This document shows positions 13,455 through 26,100 of a stretch of 64,000 nucleotides of DNA, in pieces; position 1 is the stretch's first letter, and each line of letters starts with the position of its first letter. The stretch spans positions 37,586-101,585 of the forward strand of contig BEXV01000640.1 in NCBI GenBank assembly GCA_003118195.1. The letters run 5' to 3'. A program made the translations under genes and the position numbers. The notes under the pieces are model-generated. The model did not search any database. It saw nothing but the letters and a program-made list of their open reading frames with translations, and had not been told where the DNA came from. Source of the stretch: Hemicentrotus pulcherrimus. Its lineage: Eukaryota; Echinodermata; Echinoidea; Camarodonta; Strongylocentrotidae.

Positions 13455-13553
13455 TCGTCCCTATTTTCACGAAGTGACGGTAGTGAATGAAAATCTCATA
13501 CAATTTGCGTGCAGATTTTCCTCACTACCGTCACTTTGTGAAAACAGGAACGA
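13455..13553. mobile_element. 99-bp foldback element, copy 1
   Basis: Almost the whole element is one hairpin: a left arm from TCGTCCCTATTTTCACGAAG pairs with a right arm ending GTGAAAACAGGAACGA, and both carry GTGACGGTAGTGA. Arms are about 45 bp with a loop of a few bases. A second copy lies at 16552. Confidence 0.8.
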
Positions 13554-14206
13554 TTTATTGAAATATTGATATTATCATAACATAATCCCTAAAATATGTA
13601 TTCATACAACAAATAATATAATTTAAAATGATTCACAGTATGATTCATAAAGAAGAATATGATATGATATTGGTAGACTGATAAATGAAACATGATTGAA
13701 ATTTTGAATTTGTTGTCAAATACAGCTGATGGACCTTGGTACATGTACATGTAGAAGCAATCAAAATTTAAAAGTTTTATTTGTGCTTTGGGAACAACAG
13801 TTGATCCTGCCGGGATGATTCTCATCCGCCGATAAACAATTAAAAACAGGGCGTTTTTCTAATCATGCAATGAGATTGCACATTTCTACACGACTGCTAT
13901 ATCGGTGTTATTATGCCCCATCGCGGAACCCCTCTGTTCTCTCGTAATTCCTTAATTACTTCTGGTTCATCTTCGTCACTCCTCTTAATACAAAACAGCA
14001 ATCGACATCCCTGATGCCAGCATCGCAGTAATATGCCAGATTTATCTTCACGCTTTGCTCTAGGCCGGTCAGGGGTGGTTTTAATGATTCCGTTATGACA
14101 ACTGCTAAGATTGGAGGTCGATGCTGGATGAATTGGTTCAATGATTCGAATTGGTTCGATTTTGCTTCATGCTTTGGGGAAGCTTAGAATTGCTTCGGAT
14201 AAATCC

Positions 14207-14719
14207 TGGGCCCCGTCTTATAAAGAGTTACGATTGATCCAAATCAATCTTAAAGAGAAGCTTGAGTTCTGGGAAGAGGTAAAAAATAATTTGTGAGCGT
14301 TATCATTGTTATTGTGCAAGGGTGGAAGAACATCAGATTACACATGTTCCCTGAAAAGCATGGCTCTTCAAATGCCTTCATATTCTAAGTATGACATGAA
14401 ACATCATAAAAATCGGGGATAGGTTATTTTCGCCATGTGCTCATGTACATCATTCTGTGTACAGTGCTTGTAACTTAGCCATGATTTGGCCAAATTTCTT
14501 ATCATTTTGATGATTTCAGAACCTTGCAATACACAGGAATACTTGTATACTAGATGATCAACCTTTTCTGATAGATTCCACACCGTTTCTTTCACAATGC
14601 AAGCACATGACCAGAACCCAACTTTATCTTTAAGTCCTCCGATCAATCAAGAGTTTGCAGTTTCCTATCTCTTATGAACATAGCTGCGATTGATATCAAC
14701 TCTTTATAAGATGGGGCCC
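14207..14719. mobile_element. Composite MITE B, TIR GGGCCCCRTCTTATAAAGAG
   Basis: The left end is GGGCCCCGTCTTATAAAGAG and the right end, in reverse complement, is GGGCCCCATCTTATAAAGAG. The interior repeats the core of the element at 10741 (about 14260-14630) bounded by CTTGAGTTCTGG-like inverted words. No transposase frame is present. Confidence 0.75.
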
Positions 14720-15824
14720 AGATGTATTTGTAAAGGGCCTCTCGTAAATCGACAAAAATGGCTGTGAAATAGTTTTGGTGTAAATGTCTTATTAAATAAA
14801 GTGATTATTCAGAAGTAGAATGAAATTACTCCAAAAAGCTAGACTGATCTACATGTAGTTGCTATTCAAATATTTAAAACTGGACAATGTATTCATGGTC
14901 TGTAGTCAAGTAGAAGTGCAATATTATCTCCATTTATTCACATGAAAACTATTAAGTCCTTTCTTGCACAATTGAATGTAGTATTATGTTATCAAACTAA
15001 ACTTTTCACTGTAGATACTCCCTCTATAAAATACCTTTACAAATTTCATAGATTCCAGAAAAGCTTTAGACTGTATGAAGTATATCTGGAAGTGACAATT
15101 ATTTATTTCAAGACTGAGGTTTTGTGTGTAGATCATCAATAGTTTTCTGGTGATGGAGGAAACACTTATTTACCAAAGTTTTAATGTCTACTTGAAATAG
15201 ATGAGTTGCTTTACCCGAGCCTTAACCCTAACATGAAAAATTCTTTAAAATATATGTTTCACATGTACATGAATGTACCTTTGGAAGTGAAGAGACATGG
15301 AAGTTGGTCAAAATGTTTGACATATAGTGATGAGGAACAGTCGATAATATTTCAAGGAGTATCACTGGAGGTACATCTTCTGTGTCAATTTCAAAGGTAG
15401 ATGCAACCATAGACAATCAATACAACTGGCTTCCGGTTGCTACTTGATTTGTTATTTTACATAAGAGCCATTACTATGTAAGGCAATGTTGCTTCAATGG
15501 ACCGAGAAAGTATTCTCTTCCCTTCTTGCGTGAAGCTCTCCAGGCGCATTGATTTCTTATTGAGTAATTTCACCAGTGGCGATGGGCCGGGGTTAATATC
15601 TCCAAAAGTGAGACCAAAAGGAGAGAAAAGATGAAGAGAGGAAAGGATCGAGTAGGGCTTCGGAACACCGCCAACAATCCACCACGCACAAGTTTGTAAC
15701 TGGAGGCGATTCGTGTCTGTGGTCTCCCCCTTACAACCTCTTTTGCTTCTCTCTCTTTTCATTCTTTCTCTTTCTCATACTCTTCATCTTTCTCCCCAGC
15801 ATTCTTAGATGTATTTTTTTTGTC

Positions 15825-15828
<4 letters not shown>

Positions 15829-15877
<49 letters not shown>

Positions 15878-15905
15878 CTCCATCTCTCTTTCTCTTTCTT
15901 TATAG
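15829..15905. repeat. CT microsatellite
   Basis: A (CT)n run of over 40 bases followed by TTTCTTTCTC variants. It accounts for the RE-rich minus-strand open frame here, which is not a gene. Confidence 0.9.
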
Positions 15906-16133
15906 GTCCCTGTTTTGTAAGAATCAAGGAGGGAGAGGGGAAGCCTTGTTATTTTCATGAGGTGCTCAAACATGACAGGTTGTGACAAGTTGCGTGGGTG
16001 GAGGAGTAATGGAATATTTGACAGTCAATTCACTGTTTCAACTGTTATCCAGAGAAATGCTAGCGAGATAATGATCATTGTAGTGAAGTATAAGGAATAA
16101 CAAGTTGAGGAGGAGGAGAAAGAACAGGAAAGA

Positions 16134-16206
16134 AAAAGAGAGAGAGAGGGACAGAGGGAGAGAGGGACAGAGAGAGAGAGAGAGAGAGAGTGAGAGAAAG
16201 AGAGAT
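16134..16206. repeat. GA microsatellite
   Basis: GA-rich run with GGGACAGAG interruptions. Both strands have open frames here only because of the simple sequence. Confidence 0.85.
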
Positions 16207-16551
16207 ATATTTTGTTTGGGGGGGAGGGGGGAGAAGGGGAACAGATGTACAAGAAAGATTAACAAAGAGCCAAAAGATGTTGGAAGAAAGGGCTTTTGTG
16301 ACTGGTGTAGAGTACTTCTTGTGTGGGTGTCAAACATACGAATGGAGTGAGTCACAAACTTTCTTTGTATTTATGATAAGAATTAAAGTAGAAGTATGAA
16401 TGAGCATCAAAATGAATGAACAAATCATATGACGAATGAGAATTCATCCAAAGAGAGAGGGGTTGATGAAAAAATTGGAAGAAAGAAGATGGAAAATGCA
16501 AATTGAGCAAGATAAAGACACTCCAATGCAATTACTTACAATTTAGACTAA

Positions 16552-16649
16552 TCGTCCCTATTTTTGCGAAGTGACGGTAGTGAGGGAAAATCGCATGCAA
16601 TTTGCATGCAGATTTTCCTCACAACCGTCACTTCGTGAAAACCGGAACA
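16552..16649. mobile_element. 98-bp foldback element, copy 2
   Basis: Second member of the foldback family seen at 13455: the same GTGACGGTAGTGAGG and AGATTTTCCTCAC arms, here with near-perfect CGAAGTGACGG / CCGTCACTTCG pairing. Its right end abuts the GAT microsatellite. Confidence 0.8.
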
Positions 16650-16727
16650 TAATAATGATGATGACATCAACAACGATGATGATGATGATGATGATGTTGA
16701 TGATGAGGATTGTTATGGGGATGATTG

Positions 16728-16780
<53 letters not shown>

Positions 16781-16865
16781 GTGATGATGACAATGATGAC
16801 AACGCTGATGGTGATGATGATGGCGACGATGATGATGGTGTCGATGGTGATGATGGTGATGGTTA
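16650..16865. repeat. (GAT)n microsatellite
   Basis: About 200 bases of GATGATGAT with GGT, GAC and ACA variants. Its translations are Met- or His-rich open frames and not genes. Confidence 0.95.
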
Positions 16866-16970
16866 AGGATAAGGATGAAAGGACCGGAGGAGAATGACTC
16901 TGCTGATGAGGAGGATGAAAACAAGATATTACCTTTACAATTAAATCCTATCCCCCTTCCTCTATTATCA

Positions 16971-17160
16971 CTATTAATATGACGGACAAAGAAAGCGGAC
17001 AAAATATACAGTTCCTCAGGTAGACAAAGGAACATTCCTTCACTGCTATTATGTGACACCTGTTCTGCACATCTGTACATAATAGCAGTCAGTGAATGTT
17101 CCTTTGTCTACCTGAGGAACTGTATATTTTGTCCGCTTTCTTTGTCCGTCATGTTCATAG
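16971..17160. repeat. Inverted repeat with 84-bp arms
   Basis: Bases 16971-17054 and 17077-17160 are reverse complements with about five mismatches, separated by a 22-base spacer. Arms contain GACGGACAAAGAAAGCGGAC and CAGTTCCTCAGGTAGACAAA. No outer TIR or target duplication is visible. It may be a foldback element, a recent inverted duplication or a cloning/assembly fold. Confidence 0.85.
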
Positions 17161-17230
17161 TGTATACTCTCCCCACCTCCACCTGATTTTCCTCCTCCCT
17201 CCTTGGCATTGTCCTCTGCTCTTACTTCTC

Positions 17231-17791
17231 TTTGATGAGACAACCCATTGCCAACATGCTTGATGGATGTGTCATCTGCCTGCATGTATGTTCTAAGAAT
17301 TGGTATCTGTTATAATTCATGGCTGAAGAGATGAACACTGAAAGAATGAGGTCTGCAGTGATGTCGAATGCACATCATGTTGTTTGCTGAGAGCCAGATA
17401 GACATTAACTGCATTTACTATCATATTGGTTAATGGCCTTCTGGCACTCAGTAGATGATGTATGCATTCCATGTGGATGTTGATGGCTTTTTTGTTTGTT
17501 AGATCCCCACNTTTGATGATACAACCCATTGCCAACATGCTTGATGGATGTGTCATCTGCCTGCATGTATGTTCTAAGAATTGGTATCTGTTATAATTCA
17601 TGGTTGAAGAGATGAACACTGAAAGAATGAGGTCTGCAGTGATGTCGAATGCACATCATGTTGTTTGCTGAGAGCCAGATAGACATTAACTGCATTTACT
17701 ATCATATTGGTTAATGGCCTTCTGGCACTCAGTAGATGATGTATGCATTCCATGTGGATGTTGATGGCTTTTTTGTTTGTTAGATCCCCAC
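17231..17791 (+). repeat. 280-bp tandem duplication around a single N
   Basis: Copy 1 (17231-17510) and copy 2 (17512-17791) have the same length and differ at only about two positions, with one N at 17511 between them. This is most simply a false duplication at a scaffold join (two haplotypes or overlapping contig ends placed side by side). Confidence 0.85.
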
Positions 17792-20497
17792 AGTAGCAAT
17801 AAAGAAGTGATGTGAATTGCAGCTTTTTGATTGGAAATCTGAAATAGTAACCCCAAAGGCTGTTACATAGCTTTACGACAGGCTGTTAAGTTGAATCCCT
17901 ATTTCTTTTCTTTCTATATTGCTTTGAGAGTACCGGTATACAGTTGGGGTTGAAGTGCTCATTCTTTTTCCTTCTATTACTATTATCATTAGGTTGAAAT
18001 CAGGTGATTTAGATGATTTAAATAATTTCAAAAAGTTAGCTCTAAAATATTTCATTCAAAACATATATCCCAAGTTGTATGATTGTAGAAAGGGTCTTAA
18101 AATATGCATGCAAACTGAAAATGACCAAATACAAACTGTATTATGATCCAAAGTAATAGAATCATTCTTGTTAATCTGATAATTCATGAGAAATTTTGAT
18201 GGAAATCTAAAGTCTTATTCTGAAAGTTTTTTTTAGCAGTGAACCTTTTAGTGTCTCGGATAGGCAAACTAATCTTCAGCAATCAACATTTAAAAAGTTT
18301 CCCTGGGGTTTCCCTCTGACTTTATACCGCCTCTTGATATTTAAACCCTTCCCACCCAGTCCTCTCATCTTCCCTCATCCTATATTCTTCCAATCACTTC
18401 AGTCGGCATGAAAGATGTAATATGCTGCTCAATCGAGAGCAAAATATGATGACATGTGAATGTCCTTGGATGTGTTTAGAATGATGAGACGTAGGAGGAT
18501 ATAGAACACATCTAGTCGTTGAAAGTATGGGGAGTGAGATTCCTCTTACGATTATTGATCGAATGGAATGCATTGAGGTGGAAATACTAGAAAATACTTG
18601 AAACAGGAGAGCTGGGAGATGTTTTGAATGCATTTGATTCAATTTAGAGATGTTTGACTATCATTTAGAGCACCATCATCGTGCATTAACTGTCCATTTG
18701 GGAAACCCGAGAGCTGTGTATTTGAACATGACTTTATTGATTGAGATAGACGGTTCTTGTGTTTGTGATGTGATTCTACAGAAAGAAGTAAAATACATTC
18801 CTACAACCTTGATAAAAGACGCTCAATACAGGAGTTTTAACTTATCATCTGTTAAGAGTGAGAAAAGTTTTAGTTCTGTAGGAAACAATGAACAAAATAA
18901 TGAGTTAACGCTCTCTAGCAGAAAATATGTGTAATTTGTTATGTTAAAACTTCAAATTCAAATGCAAACATAGATCGTGTTTCTTCTACCTTTACCTTAT
19001 AGATGTTTTCTAGTGGAGAATATTGATTTTTATCTTCAAGTTAGAGTTTTTTTTTGCAATATATGCTATGACTTAAATAGGTAGAGGGCTATTTGCTTGC
19101 ATTTCTCATCAGATCACAAATATGATAATCTAAATATTTGTATAAAGCTTGGTTGTTCAACAAAGCACTTCAAGTCAAACAACATCCCAAAGAAAATTAT
19201 GCATCATGCGATACTTAACTCTTGTAGTTCTAGCTTCGGAATCTCACGTGCAGCTGAAAAATATCAAAGCTTTTTTTGCTTGCCAGATTCAGGGTGATAT
19301 AATCAGAATTACACCTAATCCAATAAACATCCATTATACCAGTGTAACTATAGAGCCTTGATTACCCAACATCCTAACAACAAATCTTTCCTAGCGACGT
19401 TTCTCATGTTGCCCCTTCCAACCATTAGCAGACTAATTTCCGCGCCCCCAAGGTTATTAAGATGGGGGACGGCTTTTGTGATATGATTAATTTGATTTTG
19501 ATATTGTTATGCCTCTGTGTGTCTGTCGCATCACTCTGTTCAGGCATGGATTCATATTCGAGTCACCAAAGGATTAATTTAGTCCTGAGTAGATTTGCAG
19601 GAAATCCAGGATTGTTGGCAATGTTAGTGGAAGAAAAGATGAGGCAGTTTTTTGTCCAGATGATTCTGTCATTGCTGGTGTTAGTAATACCCAGAAATGT
19701 TATTCTTTCCAATACACTATGTTTAGGAAAGTAGATTGTTAGTTCATATACTTGCTTTGTATCAGGGATGGATTTAACAGAAGCAGAAGCAATTCTAGAA
19801 GATTTCGAGGAGGAGGGGGGGGGGGGGATTCAAACTTTTTTGAAGCCCCATCCTCAATTTTTTTGAGGCACATGTAGGAAATGAAAGCAATAACTCCCAA
19901 GCCCCCAAAGCCCTTGCCCCCAAAGCCCTCGACCCAAATTAGTTTTCTAGAACTACTACTGAACACGAGGTTGCATAATCTTTAACAGTATTCTGAATTC
20001 ACTTGACTTGTTATACTTCTTGGATTATGCAAAGCCATTTTACGCAAGTGAAATCGGTATTACTTCTTGAAACTGATGAGCAAGATGAACATCTTATCTA
20101 AAATCAATTTGCAACATTTATATCATTTTTTTCTACATGACGTAAGTGTTAACTTAGACGGGTGAGATAAACATGTCAGGTAAGCAATATGCTTTTGTAA
20201 GCGTCTGTACCTGCTTAGCTAGCTAATAGATTGCTTTTTCTTCCTTAAAAATATTAGTGAGGACGTAATCTCTTAAATCAGAGGGGGTTCAACACCCAGA
20301 GAATGCATCAATATGGAGTAGATGGATGGAAAGGTCTTGCTCGACAGGTATAATTACAGTGTGCACTGACAAAGGACTAATTGGGCAAGCGAGGGAGAAG
20401 AGGCATCCTGTAAATTGGATGACATGAAATGTCATTAGACGAACAATAACATGATGTGACATGATGCAGCTGAGATAAGAATGGAAAGAGGGAGAGG

Positions 20498-20499
<2 letters not shown>

Positions 20500-20531
<32 letters not shown>
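20500..20531. repeat. GA microsatellite
   Basis: A (GA)n run of about 32 bases inside a purine-rich stretch. Confidence 0.9.
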
Positions 20532-20537
<6 letters not shown>

Positions 20538-21623
20538 AGGCAAGAAGGAGAGAAAGAAGGAATGATATAAACATGTTTTACATAAAAAGAAAGAATTGAT
20601 CATCATTCTATTTTAAGATTGGATTAACTTCAAGATATTTCTAAAACACCAAACAATACACTAGAGCTTCTGAGATTGCAAAATGACTTTATTTTGGTGC
20701 AATTTCCTTTTTTTTACTTGAAAGGATACAACTAAGGATTAAAAAGTTTAAAAACCTCCAATAAAAATAGTAAATGCCTTAAAACAGTGCTCGCCATATT
20801 ATGCATCTATAACTCCACTGTGTGTCAGGAGACGTAATGACGCTCTTGTTTTTGCATTCGTCAGCTAGCTCACAAAACTAATTAAATAGATATTAGATCA
20901 ATAGGAATCTAGAGCCATGTACCTGGCATTAGGATGGTACTAGCCAAGGTGTGTTCTCACTTGGCCTTTATAGACTTGTAGATTGGAAATATAGGTATGT
21001 CAAAGATTGCCAAGATACATTTGAAAGGAAATAATATACTTAAATAGATTATTTCAACGCAAACAATAGACATCTTCAAAAGATTGTAATGAGTGTTTTT
21101 CTTCCATAAATTTGGTATTTTGAAGTATCCTCATTCGGAATGTTACATGTATATGTCATCATTCAATACATATAACCACAACTGAAAGAAATTCTACAAA
21201 ATACAATTATTTAGAAACTAATATTCACAAAGATTATTATTGCGATAATAAGGCAAGTGCAAACACAGCAATGTGTAAGAGGAGTAAACACTCGATAGAC
21301 CAAGGCTGCTGATTCATTTTCTTGATAATTAATACCAGCGCTGGAGCGGTATTGTAATGAACTGAAGTAATCTCATCGACTAAGGACACAATAGATCAAT
21401 ATTTTGAACAGCTTATTGCATTGGAAGTTGCTATGAATGACACATTATCAGTCCATTGTATGTGTATGACATTGAGAAGTATTTCTTAGGAAAACCTAGT
21501 TATATTGTATTGTTATCTAAACAAATATATACATATGTGTGTGTATATATATATATATATTTGATATTTTGGTAAAGAGATTGCCCCATGCACTAGCAAA
21601 CAAAAAATTACAATAAATGATAT

Positions 21624-21696
21624 CATCTGTTTGGAATCAGAAGGGCGTTTACTCCAATCCTTTTACACAAAGTTAACGCCCCTCTAGCCCATCTTA
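21624..21696. repeat. AGAAGGGC hairpin element, copy 1
   Basis: The left arm CATCTGTTTGGAATCAGAAG continues GGCGTTTACT and pairs with a right arm containing AGTTAACGCCCCTCTAG. Its arms match the other members listed at 39896, 53099, 54118 and 55013. Confidence 0.65.
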
Positions 21697-22575
21697 AAAA
21701 TTAAAAAAAAAGGTTTCCTTTTACTTCATTCTCTGATAATTTATTCAACTTCTGCAGAAACTGTTGATGATTTAGAAATAATATAGAATTTCTGAAGTCT
21801 GTTAGGGATCATAGAATCATACTGTTTTTTCTTTAAGATCTGCAATTTCACTCTGAGATTTTTTCATTTCAGGTTAACAATATTTCCTTGATATTGAGCT
21901 GTAGCTATCTTACAAGACAAATCACCGTGATCACATTTGTATACATTTTTATCTTTGAGTCGTAGGCCCCTAGGCATCCATGTCAGAGAAGTCCTCATGG
22001 GGAAAGGGGAGATGACAGAGAGGTGGATAGCAAGACATACAAAACAGACTTCTAACAATCTACAATCATTTATATTCATTGAAAAATGATACTCTCATCA
22101 AAATTCATGGAGAACAAGCTTGATGGCACATGCCACACATTAATGTGTATTAACCCATGAATAAAGATGGATCTCATGGAATAACTGCCCTCAGATTGTT
22201 TCACTGATCATCTCGGCTCTATCACTAACCAAAGATGCAGTCACCATGACAACGTGTAATCAGAACTCGTCAGTGACATCCTTCATATGTCAGATGAGTT
22301 GTATGTTTTTAGGATGGAAGTAACCATGTGATTAGGTAACTGTATCATATACATGCTTGTATAGACTTACTTGTTCCTGAGGACATTGTGAAACTTGTAT
22401 CTGCCATACCTGTAGGTCGCCAAGAGAATAAGGAAAAGATGATTAAATGTATTATTCATTAAGGCAGCTTGGCTTCATGTGGTGGCACTGAAGGACACTG
22501 ATACACTTCTATCTGCCATAAGTTACAATACATGTAGGCCACCAAGAGCATATCAAAAGAGAATTAAATGGAATG

Positions 22576-22870
22576 ATAATCAATAATAATAATAATAATA
22601 TATATAAGTGATTTATATAGTGCTTTTACATATATTAAACGGTCTCACAGGGCTTCACAGAGTTTAGAAAATAAATTAACAAACAAGTTCCAATAGTTAA
22701 CAATAAACCTTGAATTAAGAGAGTTGTGAGAGGCTTTAAAACATCTAATGAAGGAGACATGCAGACAGATCGTGGCAGGTCATTCCAAAGTCGTTGTGCA
22801 GAGGCCTGAAAAGCATTTTCCCAGCTTGCCTGTTTGTTCTTGGCACATGGAGTATGTACATGTGTGTTAT
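22576..22870 (-). mobile_element. LINE 3' end fragment (CR1/L2-like reverse transcriptase C-terminus)
   Basis: On the minus strand an open stretch reads AFQASAQRLWNDLPRSV and then SPSLDVLK. This is the conserved C-terminal motif of many non-LTR retrotransposon ORF2 proteins (A-x-LWN-x-LP, then S-x-x-x-FK). It is followed by about 130 bases of untranslated sequence, a GCACTATATAA word and a TATTATTATT tail. Only the end of the element is present, consistent with 5' truncation. Clade is inferred from the motif and tail. Confidence 0.75.
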
Positions 22871-23558
22871 GTCGGGTTTATAGGGTGTAGATTTTGAACA
22901 CCAGCCCTCCCCCCCCCCAAGCTATCATCCATGGTTATGAACATGGATTTTATCAGACTGATAATAAAAAAAAACAGTGCTTTTCAGTGTATGTCAAAAT
23001 GAAATCAATACACCAGCAATGCATACATTCCTGCAATAATAACAATCACAGTTTCTCCAATGTAACAGAAACAATTGGGAGCAACCAGGGAATATAAGGC
23101 TGTAGCTATACCAGGATATAGGAGAAGGAGAAGAACGATAATTTAACGCTTATAAATAGTGCCACTCTGTCGAATCTCTCTTCTCTTGCTCAATTTTAAC
23201 TCTCCCATCGCTATAGCAACCTGTCATCACAAGACACCCAGGTGCAATCTCATAGATTGACTTTGGATTATACAGTCACAAGTCACAACTTTTTATAGAA
23301 AAGGTGGATGAATTTTTAACGAGTGACAGGAAAATGACGGAACTTGATCCATCAGATAATTGTTAACACCTTGCTAAGTGAATGAGATTTCAATTTCGTG
23401 TGTTAGAAATTCAGTCATTTATAATGAGTGGTTATACAACAGATTGTTAATTCCTTCCTAACTGCATGGGATTTCAAGAGGGTATTATCAGAAACATGGT
23501 CAGTCTTAATGAGAATGTTAATAACTTATTCACTGTAAGATTTCAGCAAAAGTATGTT

Positions 23559-23892
23559 AAAGGGATCGTTTAACAATGTTAAATCTGAGATACACGGCCC
23601 TACATGTTATCAGTGTCTGTGATATGGTGTAATATTGAAGCCAACAAAAAATTGCGCTTCAAAATAATCAAGAACCATACTTGTTTTTCCCAATAGACTG
23701 TAGTGTTATGAAAACCATGAGGCAAACGCAAATTTTGTTTTGATGTTCAATCATAAATATCTTGATAATCAGACAGGCGATTAGCTTGTCAAAGTCATGG
23801 GGTTCCTGACTGACCTAAATGTTTATAATTATCACTGCAGCATGATCCAGAATTTTGTTTCAGAATCTGAGACAAAGTTACAGGATCCCTTT
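23559..23892. mobile_element. TIR element AAAGGGATC, copy 1
   Basis: The element opens with AAAGGGATCG and closes with GGATCCCTTT, a 10-bp inverted terminal repeat. The interior matches the copy at 51867 over most of its length, including CACGGCCCTACATGTTATCA and the AATAGACTGTAGTGTTATG segment. No coding capacity. Confidence 0.8.
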
Positions 23893-24879
23893 AAAGTCTG
23901 CTAGTTTCAAAAGAACAGCTGTTACATTGGGATGAGCACTGGTTTGATATCTACCTTAGATTTTATAAATACTTACTGGTAGATGACTATTGTGAGACGG
24001 AAAGATGTAAACTATCGCAATTAAATCTGAAAAAATCTGTTAATACCCTTCCAGCTCTCATCAAAGTCAGGAGTGGTTTGGAATTAAAGGATATTATTGA
24101 TGATATTTTGCAAAAATTGCCTATTTTTGATAAATGTATAATTTCATCTAATTGCAACGATGACAATAATAACTACTACTACTATTACCAAGTGTTGTTA
24201 ACAATTTCTACTACTTCTTACTCTGCTACATCTACATATACCTGTAATGCAAACAAGGCTTTGAAACTCATGATGACTCCAAATTTTAACATTGCTTCCA
24301 TTAAAAGTGATACATGCTCTTAAGTCTTTGTTTTTGGCAAGGTCTAAAATGATTAACCCCCATAATGTTTGCTTCTAGTGATGATACTATTCTCTTAGTG
24401 CAGAGTGGAATGTGGATTGGAAATCTTTTTAAGAGTCATAGAGTAACACGTTTATAGGTTCAAAGGGGAATCCCCTACAAGTGATTGACTTTGAATTACC
24501 CTTTTTAGAGGGGATTCCACTCTTGTAACTCTGGCTCCTAAAAGGGTGGATATCCACTCCTGTACATTTAAAGAGTACTACAAAGATGTCACAGTTATGT
24601 TTGCTGGTAACTTCTTGGTTTGACACGACTTGCCAAACTGTCTGACATACAGAACATAGGGCTACCCAGCATGCTCTCATAGCAAGACGAGCAGGTTCGC
24701 TATTTACCCCTCATGGCGGAGTAAAGTGTTTGTATTGTCCAGACTGGTGGAATGATGGAGGCTTCATGACAGGAATTGAAAAGCATGTCTTAGTGCAACT
24801 GTTTCCTTGCAGACATTTAAAGTAGAGTGGACTGAAGAAATGTGGAGAATATGTGGTGAACTGGGTTGTATGAGATATT

Positions 24880-25049
24880 CTCCAGCGACAGATGCTCCTT
24901 TAATTTCTTTCCCCAATCAAATCTTAACTTAAACCCTGAACTCAACACCATACCTAACCCTAAGTTAAGGCTAACATAAACCCCAACTGTGACCCTAATC
25001 ATAATGATATATTTTGATGAAAGTTATCCTGGAGCAGCTGTCCCTGGAG
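24880..25049. mobile_element. Short TIR element CTCCAGSGACAGMTGCTCC
   Basis: The left end CTCCAGCGACAGATGCTCC and the right end, in reverse complement CTCCAGGGACAGCTGCTCC, form 19-bp inverted ends around about 130 bp. The interior has several CCTAA/CCCTAA words. Confidence 0.6.
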
Positions 25050-26100
25050 TAAATGTGAGATCACTGGTGGACCTGTATTCTCCTATATTCCAATTTATAC
25101 TTACGTAGCGTGATTGAGAGAAAAGCATTAAGTGATGAATTTTGTTGTGGTATTTGCTGTCAATAGTTTAACATCTTCATCAGATATACATGTAGGACTA
25201 CTTAAGACATAAAATACATCTCACTGCTGCAGTATTAAAAACACTTGCTGCAATATTTATATTAGACCTGTAAAGGTACGATGAACTCATAATAGTATTA
25301 CATGTAGGTGTGTCTAAAGTCTGGTCTTTGAGAGAGATGTCTTATCTGAATGTGGACAAATCCACTATAAAAGAACACTGCTGTGACATTACATTATGTC
25401 TGTTGGTTCTCATTGTGTAACATCTTCTTCTAATTTTATTTATTTCTATCTCTTGAATGAAGTGTTTAACGGAAGTAGAGGTCAAAATAAGGGGATGTAC
25501 AACCTGTAGGCTAATAATTATGAGAGAAGTACCAACAAAAAATATTACCTAAATACAGGAGGTAAAAATATAATAATAAATCAACTTTGTTATCATTGAT
25601 TGCTATTGAAAACATCATTTACAGAGAGAGGGAGGGGGGGGGGGGAAAAAAAAAACTTTCAGTAAAATCACAACCTCTCATACATTGGTGAATGGAAAGC
25701 ACTTTCTCAAAATCACCCTTTTTTTTCCTTTTCAGTCGACACAGACAGGCTGTTAAGGTTACAAGTGCGTGCTTGTAGAAAGGTGGTAGAATCTAAAAAT
25801 TGCACTTGGTCTGGTCCCCTCAGGGCACTACATTAATTTTTGGGAATCGATAGCGTGAGGTGAAGAGGAAAGATGGAGCCGGGAGCTAGGGGCTAACATG
25901 TGGCAGATTGCTTGGTAATTGGGGGGTAACTTGGTTAGAATGTGGCAGCTGATGATCCCTAGAGGGATTAGGATACCACTTCATCACTCAAAAGAGAAGA
26001 GGCTCCCTCCTCTCAAGATGATGGAGGGATGGTAAGAGGGATGGAGAGAGATAGAGAGGTGAAGAGGTGGAAATTGGTGGAGGCGTGGCAGAAGAGACAG

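Noticed and set aside
16571..16897. Met-rich (plus) and His-rich (minus) open frames
   Set aside because: They translate a (GAT)n microsatellite and have no coding evidence.
19462..19734. 90-residue plus-strand frame with a signal-peptide-like start
   Set aside because: The hydrophobic N-terminus is suggestive, but there is no domain pattern, splice site or homologous neighbour; chance is likelier in AT-rich DNA.
24940..24995. CCTAA/CCCTAA words resembling telomere repeat
   Set aside because: Irregular and inside a short TIR element (24880-25049), so not an interstitial telomere array.
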